DNA of 32,540 nt from Candidatus Gastranaerophilales bacterium (GTDB lineage Bacteria; Cyanobacteriota; Vampirovibrionia; Gastranaerophilales; Gastranaerophilaceae). Below the pieces are notes generated by a model. The model ran no database searches. It saw only the letters and a list, made by a program, of their open reading frames with translations, and was not told where the DNA came from. The DNA is taken from positions 1 to 32,540 of the forward strand of contig CALVAW010000021.1 of assembly GCA_944325655.1 (NCBI GenBank). Direction: 5' to 3'. Numbering within the stretch: the first letter of the stretch is position 1; every line of letters begins with the position of its first letter. The translations under genes and the position numbers were made by a program. Below are positions 1 through 7,609 of this stretch, piece after piece.

Positions 1-63
1 AATCGAGGCTTTGCGAAGCGACATAGCGAAGCAAGAGCCGAGATACCCACAGGAGCAAAATAA
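1..63 (+). other. Possible 3' end of a truncated gene, or a GC-rich repeat fragment
   Basis: The first 60 bases form an open frame from the window edge to a TAA at 61-63, reading NRGFAKRHSEARAEIPTGAK. The segment is much richer in G+C than the DNA around it. It contains the heptamer gcgaagc twice (13-19 and 26-32) and an imperfect stem, GGCTTTGC against GCAAGAGCC with one bulged base. It could be the C-terminus of a gene entering from the left or a dispersed palindromic repeat that happens to be open. The window edge prevents a decision. Positions 64-120 hold only AT-rich sequence with nothing recognisable. Confidence 0.25.
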
Positions 64-120
64 AAAGCGTGTGAAGCCGTAAAAATATAAATATTTTATT
101 AAAATCCAAATATAAACATG

Positions 121-149
121 AAAAAAAGGGCCGATAAACATATCGGCCC
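121..149 (-). terminator. Intrinsic terminator of the flagellin gene
   Basis: A perfect 9-bp stem, GGGCCGATA (128-136) with TATCGGCCC (141-149), has a 4-base loop. Read on the minus strand it is followed by seven T residues (complement of 121-127). It lies about 37 nt past the flagellin stop codon, as expected for a factor-independent terminator of a highly expressed single gene. Confidence 0.9.
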
Positions 150-185
150 ACTGTATTGCCATCACCAGTTAGATATTTTTTCCTA

Positions 186-1034
186 CTATACTAAACTTAA
201 TGCGATTGATGGCGCTTGGTTTGCTTGAGCTAACAATGAAGTTGAAACTTGTTGCAAAATTGATTGTTGAGTAAAGGAGGAAGCTTCAGCAGCTATATCC
301 GCATCGGTAATGATAGATTTTGCACTTGATAAATTTTCATATTGAGTTGTTAAAGTATTTAATGCAGATTCTAAACGATTTTGCGCAGAACCTATAACTG
401 ATTTTCTGGATGTAACATTATCAAGTCCGTCATCAAGGTTGTTTAAGGCTGTAACCATATCTGCTGCACTCATTGTTGTTAAATCGAAATCTGCCATAGA
501 AGTTATTTCTTGAAACTCTACGCTTTGGAACAATGTTTGGTCTGCCGCAATGGTGTTATCTTCAGTTGAATTTGCACCAACTTGGAAAGTAATTCCGTTT
601 GCTTGCAGATTAGCATCGTCAAACAAGAACAAAGATGAATACTTAGAAGAAGAAGATATACGATCTATTTCTTCAATAAGCTGAGATGCTTCATCTTGCA
701 TTGCTTGAATTTCTTCTGCAGAATAAGTTCCGTTTTTTGCTTGAAGAGTCAAATCACGAATTCTGGACAGGTTGTCTTGAACAACATCAAGATGGCCTTC
801 TGCGGTTGCCAACAATGCATTACCATTTTGAACATTGTTTTGCGCAATTTTGTTACCATCAAGTTGAACTTGCATGCGAGCTGAAATAACAGTACCTGCA
901 GCATCATCCTTAGCGCTAAGTACCTTTAAACCAGTCGACATTCTCTCCATTGCTGTAGACAATGCATTTGTTGCCTTTGTTAAATTGTTTTGGATTTTAA
1001 TTGAATCCACATTTGTGTTAATTACTACTGCCAT
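186..1034 (-). CDS. fliC: Flagellin
   Basis: Structural subunit of the flagellar filament, exported through the flagellar type III apparatus and polymerised outside the cell. The conserved ends that build the D0/D1 coiled-coil core are clear: N-terminal INTNVDSIKIQNNL, ERMSTGL and AKDDAAGTVIS, and C-terminal DADIAAEASSFTQQSILQQ and LAQANQAPSIALSLV. The variable D2/D3 middle is short, so at 282 residues this is a compact flagellin. A strong AAAGGAG ribosome site lies just upstream of the ATG. The gene stands alone, with its own terminator and a divergent dnaB upstream. I could not find a convincing sigma-28 promoter in front of it. Lys and Arg codons are normal for the window, with no sign of recent transfer. 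Confidence 0.97.
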   Translation of the reverse strand: MAVVINTNVDSIKIQNNLTKATNALSTAMERMSTGLKVLSAKDDAAGTVISARMQVQLDGNKIAQNNVQNGNALLATAEGHLDVVQDNLSRIRDLTLQAKNGTYSAEEIQAMQDEASQLIEEIDRISSSSKYSSLFLFDDANLQANGITFQVGANSTEDNTIAADQTLFQSVEFQEITSMADFDLTTMSAADMVTALNNLDDGLDNVTSRKSVIGSAQNRLESALNTLTTQYENLSSAKSIITDADIAAEASSFTQQSILQQVSTSLLAQANQAPSIALSLV

Positions 1035-1128
1035 GACAATACTCCTTTATTTTGTATACATCTATCCGTAAATGTATTAAGTGTAACCGGTGGTTAAAAA
1101 ATAAAATGGCAATATTTATCTTTAACCT

Positions 1129-1158
1129 TGTCAGGATTCTGTTATACCAGCCCTGACA
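1129..1158. promoter_or_regulatory. Inverted repeat between flagellin and dnaB
   Basis: TGTCAGG (129-135 past 1000) and CCTGACA (1152-1158) are perfect reverse complements separated by 16 bases. A second smaller dyad, TAACC-GGT-GGTTA, lies at 1084-1096. Both sit in the 246-bp divergent region between flagellin and dnaB. They may be operators or leader hairpins, but no regulator can be named from sequence. Confidence 0.35.
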
Positions 1159-1280
1159 TTGTCATATTAGCTTTTTTTAGGAGTAATAAGAATTATAAAA
1201 AAGTTAGAAATTTATACATCCAAAGTATAAAATTTTAAATTTGTGGTAAAATCATGGTTAAATGAAAGATTGGAATGATA

Positions 1281-2645
1281 ATGGCATTTAAAGCACCTGC
1301 TAAAACAACATCTCCCATAAAACATATTCCTCCGCATAATTTAGAAGCAGAAGCTGCGGTTTTGGGTTCAATTTTAATCAATCCCGAAAGCATGAATAGA
1401 GTTGTTGAAATTTTAGACACGGAATATTTCTATTCACCTCAAAATAAACTTATATATGAAGCGATTTTTACACTATACAACCAAAATAAACCGATAGACG
1501 GATTGTCTCTTGCGGAATATTTTAAATCAAGAAACAAACTCGATGATATAGGTGGTATCGAATATTTGGGCGAATTGGGTCTTGATACCGTTTTATCCTC
1601 AAATATTGAATATTATGCAGAAATAATTAAAGAAAATGCTCTGAAAAGGAAACTGATAAATGCAGGTTCAATAATAATAGAAGAAGTATTTAAAAACCCC
1701 GAAGCAAATGTTAGCTTGGAAATTGCAGAAAAAACAATTTTTGAAATAGCACAACAAAAAACATCTCAAGATGTTCAATTAATAACAAATTTATTAATGG
1801 AAACCGTTGAACAGCTTGAATACAGATATAATAACAAAGGTTCCTACACGGGAGTTCCGAGCGGATACTATGACCTTGATGCACTGCTTGCAGGATTTCA
1901 AAAATCAGATTTAATAATTTTAGCCGCAAGACCTTCAATGGGGAAAACTGCTTTTGCTTTAAATATTGCTCAAAATATCGGTATAGTCCAAAAAATTCCG
2001 GTATTAATTTTTTCTCTTGAAATGTCTGCTTCTCAATTAACGCAACGTATATTATGTTCTGAAGCAGAAATTGATGCACAAAGAGCAAGAACAGGAGAAC
2101 TTAATGCCTCGGAATGGGAAAAAATAGCAGATGTTATGAATAAACTCCATGAAGCCCCCATTTTAATTGATGATTCATCAGGAATTACATTATCCGATAT
2201 AAGAGCTAAAGCAAGACGAATCAAAACAAAATATCCGGATTTAGGATTGATTATCATTGATTATTTGCAGCTTATTGAAGATAAAACAATTTTAGACAGA
2301 AATCAAGCTATTTCGGGAATTTCAAGAGGTTTAAAATCATTAGCCAGAGAATTAAATGTGCCTATTATTTCTCTATCTCAATTGTCTCGTAAAGTGGAAG
2401 ACAGAACAGACAAACGTCCTATGCTTTCTGATTTAAGAGAATCAGGCGCAATAGAACAAGATGCGGATGTTGTAATGTTTGTACATAGAGAAGAATATTA
2501 TGATAAAGAAAATCCGGAGCTTAAAAACAAGGCATCTATAATTATTGCAAAACAACGTAACGGTCCTATCGGAAATGTAGATTTATTATTCTTCGGTGCA
2601 ACAACAAAATTCAAAAACAAAATGAAACCGGTTGTTGAAATGTAA
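1281..2645 (+). CDS. dnaB: Replicative DNA helicase DnaB
   Basis: Hexameric 5'-3' helicase that unwinds the replication fork and recruits primase. The N-terminal domain begins HIPPHNLEAEAAVLGSIL. The RecA-like ATPase domain carries Walker A ARPSMGKTAFALN (about residues 216-228), the family motif FSLEMS, Walker B IIIDY followed by LQLI, and the SQLSR and GAIEQDADVV motifs. Length, 454-456 residues, is normal and no intein is present. An ATG at 1275 is in frame, but the TTGGA ribosome site at 1270-1274 abuts it, while the ATG at 1281 has a 6-nt spacing, so I prefer 1281. The gene runs convergently into recR with only 7 nt between stop codons. Confidence 0.97.
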   Translation: MAFKAPAKTTSPIKHIPPHNLEAEAAVLGSILINPESMNRVVEILDTEYFYSPQNKLIYEAIFTLYNQNKPIDGLSLAEYFKSRNKLDDIGGIEYLGELGLDTVLSSNIEYYAEIIKENALKRKLINAGSIIIEEVFKNPEANVSLEIAEKTIFEIAQQKTSQDVQLITNLLMETVEQLEYRYNNKGSYTGVPSGYYDLDALLAGFQKSDLIILAARPSMGKTAFALNIAQNIGIVQKIPVLIFSLEMSASQLTQRILCSEAEIDAQRARTGELNASEWEKIADVMNKLHEAPILIDDSSGITLSDIRAKARRIKTKYPDLGLIIIDYLQLIEDKTILDRNQAISGISRGLKSLARELNVPIISLSQLSRKVEDRTDKRPMLSDLRESGAIEQDADVVMFVHREEYYDKENPELKNKASIIIAKQRNGPIGNVDLLFFGATTKFKNKMKPVVEM

Positions 2646-2652
2646 TTATTTT

Positions 2653-3249
2653 TTATAATTCAACTCTGCCCTCAAGTGCTTTTGCAAGAGTCATTTCATC
2701 TGCATATTCTAATTCCGAGCCCATTGGAAGACCGAATGCAATTCTTGTGATTTTTACATTAAAAGGTTTTAATAACTTGCTCAAATACAAACTTGTCGCC
2801 TCTCCTTCAACGGAAGGGTTGAGAGCCAATATAACCTCTGTTATATTATTTTGATTAACTCTAAACAATAACTCCTTTATCCTTATATCATCAGGACCTA
2901 TTCCATCTATTGGAGAAATCAAACCCTGCAACACATGATAAACGCCGGAATATTCATTTGTTTTTTCTATAGCCATCAAATCTTTTGTCTCTGCAACAAC
3001 ACATACAATACTTTTATTTCTCGTCGGATTAGAGCAAATTTCACAAGGATTTGCAGATGACATATTAAAACATACATCACAATAAGAAATTGTTGTTTTG
3101 GCATCAATTAATGCTTCGGCAAAATTTCTCACTTCATTTTCAGACATTTTTATCACATACAAAGCTAACCTTTGAGCGGTTTTTGGTCCGATTGAAGGTA
3201 GTTTCTGAAAATACTCGATTAATTTAGCTAAAGGCTTAGTATATTCCAT
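2653..3249 (-). CDS. recR: Recombination protein RecR
   Basis: Recombination mediator that works with RecO (and RecF) to load RecA at single-strand gaps. Seen in order: helix-hairpin-helix [13 protein letters not shown] (about 17-29), a four-cysteine zinc finger (C57, C60, C69, C72), a Toprim domain starting [12 protein letters not shown] (about 84-95) with NPSVEGEAT, and the conserved C-terminal tail [23 protein letters not shown]. At 198 residues it is full length. It lies 6 nt downstream of ybaB, the gene pairing found in many bacteria. No clear ribosome site is visible before its ATG, so translation is probably coupled to ybaB. Confidence 0.97.
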   Translation of the reverse strand: MEYTKPLAKLIEYFQKLPSIGPKTAQRLALYVIKMSENEVRNFAEALIDAKTTISYCDVCFNMSSANPCEICSNPTRNKSIVCVVAETKDLMAIEKTNEYSGVYHVLQGLISPIDGIGPDDIRIKELLFRVNQNNITEVILALNPSVEGEATSLYLSKLLKPFNVKITRIAFGLPMGSELEYADEMTLAKALEGRVEL

Positions 3250-3255
3250 CTTATT

Positions 3256-3591
3256 CTAAAAAAGTCCGGGTATTGAAATCCCGCCTGTTATTGACTTCAT
3301 TTTTGCTTCCATTTGACTGTTTGCTTTATTTGTAGCATCTGTCATTGCTTCTGTTATCAAATCCTCGAGCATCTCCAATGTATCGGCATCAACACTTGAA
3401 GGATCAGAAGGATTAATTGCTTCAGCAGATAATTTAATTGATTTGAATTTTCCTTGTCCGTTTAAAACTGCAGTTACTGCGCCATTTCCTGATGTTGAAA
3501 TTACTTCCGCATTTTCAAGTTCACTTTGAGTTTCTTTGAACTTTTTTTGCATTTTTTGAGCTTGCTGCATAACTTGCATCATATTCATCAT
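3256..3591 (-). CDS. ybaB: YbaB/EbfC family nucleoid-associated protein
   Basis: Small dimeric DNA-binding protein of the YbaB/EbfC family. The N-terminal helix is rich in Met and Gln (MMQVMQQAQKMQKKF), and the family core GNGAVTAVLNGQGKFKSIKLSAEAI and the DLITEAMTDATNKA helix follow. It ends in a glycine-rich tail ISIPGLF. The 111-residue length is typical. It precedes recR with a 6-nt gap. A GGGAG ribosome site lies 12 nt before the first of several nearby ATG codons, so the exact start (3591 or the ATG codons just inside) is slightly uncertain. Confidence 0.93.
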   Translation of the reverse strand: MMNMMQVMQQAQKMQKKFKETQSELENAEVISTSGNGAVTAVLNGQGKFKSIKLSAEAINPSDPSSVDADTLEMLEDLITEAMTDATNKANSQMEAKMKSITGGISIPGLF

Positions 3592-3654
3592 AATTATTTA
3601 TTTCTCCCTAAAAGTCTGTTCTTTAACTACTATTATATGCTATTATATTTTTAT

Positions 3655-4425
3655 ATGCAAACCGTTACTTATTTAAGCGATTGTTTTAACAAAGGTAAAT
3701 TGTCCAGATGGGCAGATAATATTATGCCTTTAAAAGTATATATCGGAAAATTTAACTGGTATAAATCAAAAGGCAGTTTTCAAGATGAATACAAATACAC
3801 TCAAATGATAATTGATGCTTTTAATCTCTGGGAGACTCTTTCAGCAGGAACTGTATCATTTGAAAGAACAATGAATTTATACGATTCCAATATCAATATC
3901 GATTGGAAAAGAGTAGACAGAAAATCTCTCGGTTCATGTACATTTAATTTTGATAAACTCGGAAGATATTATTCTGCAGAACTTTCTATAGGACTTTCTG
4001 ACGGCATTATTCATCATCAATATATGGATGAAAATGAAGTATTTCATACAATTTTACACGAAATAGGTCATTCCGTCGGATTGGGACACTCTAAAACAAA
4101 AGGAGATATAATGTATGTCCCGCATGAATATGGAGTGGTTAATATTTCAAAAAACGATATAGAAACCTTGAAATGGTTGTATAAATTACCCGTCGGAAAA
4201 ACCGAAAGCGAAATATTATTGAATTATTCTTCATACAATGCGGCAAATATTGATGAATTAATAAAAAAATTGTCCGGTGAAAAATCCGATTTCGAAAAAA
4301 CAAAAGACAATTTGCTTAATAATATTCCTGAAAAAGATTTACTTAAAGAAAATGAAAATATTGGGGATTTAAAAAAATATTTAATGCAATTAAATAACAT
4401 TAAAATTAATTTTAAATCAAAATAA
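3655..4425 (+). CDS. Matrixin-like zinc metalloprotease
   Basis: Predicted metzincin endopeptidase of the matrixin type. The extended zinc signature HEIGHSVGLGH is complete (H135, E136, H139, H145 counted from the ATG at 3655) and is followed by a Met-turn, DIMY (M152). The catalytic part is preceded by the matrixin-like start SRWADNIMPLKVYIG. After the catalytic domain comes a charged helical tail of about 85 residues rich in Lys, Glu and Asn. The open frame extends upstream to 3526, but that part runs antisense over ybaB and reads as low-complexity aromatic sequence. I therefore prefer ATG 3655, or 3637. Neither has a ribosome site, so a leaderless message from an AT-rich promoter is possible. 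No signal peptide is visible with either start, which is odd for this family. Its substrate is unknown. Confidence 0.8.
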   Translation: MQTVTYLSDCFNKGKLSRWADNIMPLKVYIGKFNWYKSKGSFQDEYKYTQMIIDAFNLWETLSAGTVSFERTMNLYDSNINIDWKRVDRKSLGSCTFNFDKLGRYYSAELSIGLSDGIIHHQYMDENEVFHTILHEIGHSVGLGHSKTKGDIMYVPHEYGVVNISKNDIETLKWLYKLPVGKTESEILLNYSSYNAANIDELIKKLSGEKSDFEKTKDNLLNNIPEKDLLKENENIGDLKKYLMQLNNIKINFKSK

Positions 4426-4537
4426 TTTTATAACTTTTTTAACTAATTTTTCAATATAAAATTCACTGTTAATCAACTTAAACCGATATAAATAAAAACT
4501 TGCGGAACAATAATAAATATAAATTATGTATAAAATA

Positions 4538-5104
4538 TTAGTTTAAACCCGCATAAACAGGATTTGATGCAATCAATTTTTGCACTCCCATAACGCCGCC
4601 TTTTGCTCTTATTTTTGCAATATAATTCTCTCTTTTTGCTAAAGGCTCATTTGATAAAGCAAGTGTTTTGTTTCTTTTTACAAATTCATTCCATGCCTGA
4701 CTTTCAGAAATCCAAGCTCTTAATTCTTCTGTTTTTGAATTTGTAAATGTATGGTGCTGTGATTCATGAGCAATTAAACAAGCAATACATTCAGGACTCG
4801 CTCCTTTATGTTCCGAACTTATATAAATAACAAGACCGTTACTTTTTGTTTTAACGGTCAAAGCCTCACAATCCTGATAACCATAGACGGCTAAATCACG
4901 AAACATAACTCTTATAGGTCTTTTTGTTGAATTATAACCGTTTAAAATTGCTATAACGTCTTTTCTGTTAATACTTTCCAAAGCAGCAAGAGCAGACACA
5001 ATCTTTTGATTACCGGAAATCTTCGAATAATCAACTGCAAAAGTATCTTGTATACCGAATATTAAACTAAAAGTTATACAGAATGCTATTAAAATTTTCT
5101 TCAT
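4538..5104 (-). CDS. Exported HExxH protein, putative zinc metallopeptidase
   Basis: Unrecognised 188-residue protein. It begins with a classical signal peptide (MKK, a hydrophobic stretch, and a probable cut after A23 in DTFA). It contains CLIAHESQHHTF, an HExxH zinc motif (H113, E114, H117), followed by TEELRAWISESQAW, where a Glu about ten residues on could be the third ligand, as in gluzincins. Three cysteines (C79, C106, C109) flank the active-site region and could form a disulfide after export. The gene is convergent to the matrixin-like gene, 112 nt away, with no strong terminator between them. Peptidase activity is inferred from the motif only; the fold is not established. Confidence 0.7.
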   Translation of the reverse strand: MKKILIAFCITFSLIFGIQDTFAVDYSKISGNQKIVSALAALESINRKDVIAILNGYNSTKRPIRVMFRDLAVYGYQDCEALTVKTKSNGLVIYISSEHKGASPECIACLIAHESQHHTFTNSKTEELRAWISESQAWNEFVKRNKTLALSNEPLAKRENYIAKIRAKGGVMGVQKLIASNPVYAGLN

Positions 5105-5272
5105 ACCACACCGTATTTATTTACTATTATCCTTTTTATATGTAAGGGTTAACGACACATAAAAAAGAATACTTTATTAAATTTTTAAAATATTAATTAT
5201 TTTTTTACAAAAGTTAATATTATACTTTTTTTTAATTTAATTACCCATTTATTTTTTTAAAAATTAAGCTAT

Positions 5273-5305
5273 TTTTTAACCAATTAGAATAACCATGGTT
5301 AAAAA
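5273..5305. promoter_or_regulatory. 10-bp inverted repeat touching a start codon
   Basis: TTTTTAACCA (5273-5282) and TGGTTAAAAA (5296-5305) are perfect reverse complements with a 13-base spacer. The right arm ends on the A of the ATG at 5305. The inner palindrome AACCATGGTT (5291-5300) competes with the larger stem. It could be an operator, or an RNA hairpin that hides the start codon. There is no ribosome site before this gene. The remaining 160 bases of the 5105-5304 gap are almost pure A+T with nothing else recognisable. Confidence 0.4.
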
Positions 5306-5850
5306 TGATTAAACATATAAAATTTCAAATAATGTATTGCATTATTTATGCAATAATTTTTTATTCCATATTCTTACCTCTTGCAAGTTATTGTTATGAA
5401 CCTGTACAAACAGTAACAATAACAAAAGAAGATATTATAAACGCAAAACCTGTCTCGCCATATAAAGTAAATTTTTCTCCGAAAGATTTGAAAGCAATTG
5501 AAATAATGGAGAAAAGACATTTTCCAAGAACATATCCGGAATTTAGCGATTCAGAAAGAATTAAAAATCTTGAATGGGAATTAATGGGCAGAATTTGGGA
5601 ATTTAGCCCGCAAGAAGAGCGCATAAGAAGACTAAAAATAGCATCATCAAATACCGCAATAATAGGCACCGCCCTTCCGGCATCCATAAGTTCCAAAAGA
5701 AACGCAAAAAGAATGCGAAATGATATGGTTGAATTAAGACAAAGAGATAATGTCGGTTTAATTGACGGATTTTTAAGACTTATTAGTCCGGAAAAATATG
5801 AAAAATACAGAAAATACAGCGATGATTTATATTACAAGTATGAATATTAA
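5305..5850 (+). CDS. Exported protein of unknown function with ERIxxLE-type motif
   Basis: A 181-residue protein that I do not recognise by name. A hydrophobic N-terminal segment (about residues 10-30, ending LASYC) looks like a signal peptide or membrane anchor. The centre holds FPRTYPEFSDSERIKNLEW, then ELMGRIWEF, then ERIRRLKIASSN. It resembles the ERLxxLExxxFG...RLxRLE module that I know from exported cyanobacterial and melainabacterial proteins; that link is from memory and unchecked. The C-terminal part is basic and tyrosine-rich. No catalytic motif is visible. The start could also be the in-frame ATG at 5332; neither has a ribosome site. It is followed 53 nt later by rpoZ. Confidence 0.75.
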   Translation: MIKHIKFQIMYCIIYAIIFYSIFLPLASYCYEPVQTVTITKEDIINAKPVSPYKVNFSPKDLKAIEIMEKRHFPRTYPEFSDSERIKNLEWELMGRIWEFSPQEERIRRLKIASSNTAIIGTALPASISSKRNAKRMRNDMVELRQRDNVGLIDGFLRLISPEKYEKYRKYSDDLYYKYEY

Positions 5851-5903
5851 CCCACTTGCATATAAAATTTTCTCATTGTAATATTAATTTATAGGAGAAA
5901 ATT

Positions 5904-6149
5904 ATGAGTCAAATTACTAAAATTGCATGGGATTTGAACGAAAAAGCCCCGAACAGATATCAATTAGTGTATGAATTGATTGAATTAGCCAAAAAATTAG
6001 TTGACGAATCTCAAATGAAAAAACCAAGAGATGACTTTGGTTTTGATGTTGAAATTCCCTTTGATTCTAATGTAAAAAAAGAAAAACCCGTTCAACATGC
6101 TATAATGGTCAAAGCATCAGAATCAGACGATGACGGTCTTGTCGGTTAA
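5904..6149 (+). CDS. rpoZ: RNA polymerase omega subunit-like protein
   Basis: An 81-residue protein with the omega/Rpb6-type core: a helix preceded by NRYQLVYELIELAKKLVDE, which matches the omega NRYxLVxxxxxRAxxL pattern, then KPVQHAIMVKAS, which matches the region where omega continues into its second helix. Omega helps fold beta-prime and assemble the polymerase. The tail is acidic (SESDDDGL). An AGGAG ribosome site sits 8 nt before the ATG, and TTGCAT at 5856 is a weak possible -35 element. It lies 15 nt upstream of the nucleoside phosphorylase, so the two are probably one transcript. Identification rests on a short motif in a divergent small protein. Confidence 0.65.
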   Translation: MSQITKIAWDLNEKAPNRYQLVYELIELAKKLVDESQMKKPRDDFGFDVEIPFDSNVKKEKPVQHAIMVKASESDDDGLVG

Positions 6150-6164
6150 TCATTATATAAATTT

Positions 6165-6974
6165 ATGAAAAAAATTGAAGAAACACTCAATTACCTAAGA
6201 AATGAAATTCACGATTTCAAACCTGAAATCGGAGTAATTCTCGGTTCAGGTTTGGGTGTTTTTTGTAACAATTTAAAAGGCATTTCAATAAAATATAAAG
6301 ATATTCCTAATTTTGCCACTTCAAAAGTCTCCGGACACAAAGGAGAATTATTATACTGCAAAGTAGAAGATAAAAATTGCGCAATTATGCAAGGTCGTTT
6401 TCATTATTACGAAGGAATATCCTTGCAAGATTGCACTTTTCCGATAAAAGTTCTTAAATTAGCGGGAATAAAAACTCTTATTATTACCAATGCCGCAGGA
6501 GGTATAAATAAAGAGTTTAATGTCGGTGATATAATGATGCTTAAAGACCATATAAATTTTATGGGCGCAAACCCTTTGATGGGAAAAAATAATGAAAATT
6601 TAGGCGAAAGATTTCCCGACATGAGCAATGTCTATGATGCAAATTTAAGAAAAAAAGCTAAAAAATGTGCAAAAGAATTAAATATAGACATAAAAGAAGG
6701 AATATATATTGCCACAACAGGACCAAGCTACGAAACGGCAGCGGAAATAAACGCATATAGAATTCTTGGAGCGGATGCCGTTGGTATGTCGAGTGTTCCT
6801 GAGGCGATAGTTTCAAATTATCTTAAAATTAATACATTAGCCTTCAGTTTAATCACAAACCATGCAACCGGAGTTTCAAAAAACACTCTTTCTCACCAAG
6901 AAGTTTTAGAAACAGGAAAAAAAGCGGGCTTAAAACTAAGCTCGCTAATCAAAAAAATTATATCAAAACTTTAA
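6165..6974 (+). CDS. punA: Purine nucleoside phosphorylase (trimeric, PunA type)
   Basis: Splits inosine or guanosine with phosphate into the free base and ribose 1-phosphate, in purine salvage. Hallmarks of the trimeric PNP/MTAP family are present: GVILGSGLG (phosphate loop), SGHKGELL, GRFHYYEG, ITNAAGGIN, ATTGPSYETAAEI, GADAVGMSSVPE and TNHATG. The Asn in TNHATG is the residue that selects 6-oxopurines in this family, so inosine/guanosine is favoured over methylthioadenosine. Length 269 is normal. There is no evident ribosome site before the ATG, and it probably depends on rpoZ translation. It converges on ferritin with a single base between stop codons. Confidence 0.93.
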   Translation: MKKIEETLNYLRNEIHDFKPEIGVILGSGLGVFCNNLKGISIKYKDIPNFATSKVSGHKGELLYCKVEDKNCAIMQGRFHYYEGISLQDCTFPIKVLKLAGIKTLIITNAAGGINKEFNVGDIMMLKDHINFMGANPLMGKNNENLGERFPDMSNVYDANLRKKAKKCAKELNIDIKEGIYIATTGPSYETAAEINAYRILGADAVGMSSVPEAIVSNYLKINTLAFSLITNHATGVSKNTLSHQEVLETGKKAGLKLSSLIKKIISKL

Positions 6975-6975
6975 T

Positions 6976-7485
6976 TTAACCTATTACCGGAGCAACAAAA
7001 GTTCTTGTGGCAAGTTCTTTATCTAATGCAAGAAGCCCGTTTTTATCGTCGCCAATCATTTTCAATTGAGCTAAAACACCACCTACATTTGCTTCCTCTT
7101 CTACTTGTTCTTTTAAATACCAATGAAGAAAAGCTAAAGCAGCTCTGTCTTTTGTTTCATCCGCAACATCCATAAGCGCGTTAATTCTTGAAGTAATATA
7201 TTCTTCGTGTTTTAAAACCGCTTCAAAAACATCTAAAGGACTATTCCAATTGTTGTCCGGTTTTGCAATAGACTCCAATACAACCTTGCCGCCACGCTCA
7301 AGAACATAATCAAACATACCCATTGCATGAGCTCTTTCTTCCTGAACCTGAACATCCATCCAATTGACAAAACCGGTTAAATTCAAATTCGCAAAATAAG
7401 CTTTCATGGATAAATATAAATACTCAGAATAAAATTCAGCATTTATTTGTTCCAAAAACGCTTTTTCCATTTTTTCATTTATCAT
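6976..7485 (-). CDS. ftnA: Bacterial non-haem ferritin
   Basis: Iron-storage ferritin that oxidises Fe(II) and stores it as a mineral in a 24-subunit shell. The ferroxidase ligands occur at exactly the E. coli FtnA positions: E17, E50, H53, E94, Q127 and E130. The extra Glu residues of the third (C) site, E49, E126 and E129, need checking, but acidic residues are there. The 169-residue length fits FtnA, and the Met/haem site of bacterioferritin is absent. A strong GGAGG ribosome site lies close to the ATG. I looked for a Fur-like dyad in the 124-bp region shared with pyk and saw none I would defend. Confidence 0.95.
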   Translation of the reverse strand: MINEKMEKAFLEQINAEFYSEYLYLSMKAYFANLNLTGFVNWMDVQVQEERAHAMGMFDYVLERGGKVVLESIAKPDNNWNSPLDVFEAVLKHEEYITSRINALMDVADETKDRAALAFLHWYLKEQVEEEANVGGVLAQLKMIGDDKNGLLALDKELATRTFVAPVIG

Positions 7486-7579
7486 AATACCCTCCGTTTC
7501 ATATCTTATTTTAAATCATAAAACTTAAAAAATACAATAACTAATACTATATAAATCAGAACATAAAAAACTGTTTATA

Positions 7580-7588
7580 TGTTAAAAT
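7580..7588 (+). promoter_or_regulatory. Possible extended -10 promoter of pyk
   Basis: TGTTAAAAT has the TGn motif plus TAAAAT (5 of 6 to TATAAT), about 20 nt before the AAAGGA ribosome site of pyk. No good -35 hexamer is visible at 16-18 bp, which an extended -10 promoter does not require. In this AT-rich DNA a chance match is quite possible. Confidence 0.4.
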
Positions 7589-7609
7589 TAAATTTGGAAA
7601 GGATAAAAT

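Noticed and set aside
1035-1200. Sigma-28 promoter for flagellin
   Set aside because: ACGGATAG resembles the -10 element but no TAAA-type -35 lies at 14-16 nt, so I do not call it.
1711-2088. A 125-codon open frame antisense to dnaB
   Set aside because: Overlaps the DnaB Walker A region; low-complexity shadow protein.
3526-3654. N-terminal extension of the matrixin-like gene
   Set aside because: It overlaps the start of ybaB on the other strand and reads as aromatic low-complexity sequence without a signal peptide or ribosome site.
7486-7609. Fur box upstream of ferritin
   Set aside because: Only AT-rich partial dyads are visible; none approaches a Fur-type palindrome better than chance in this composition.
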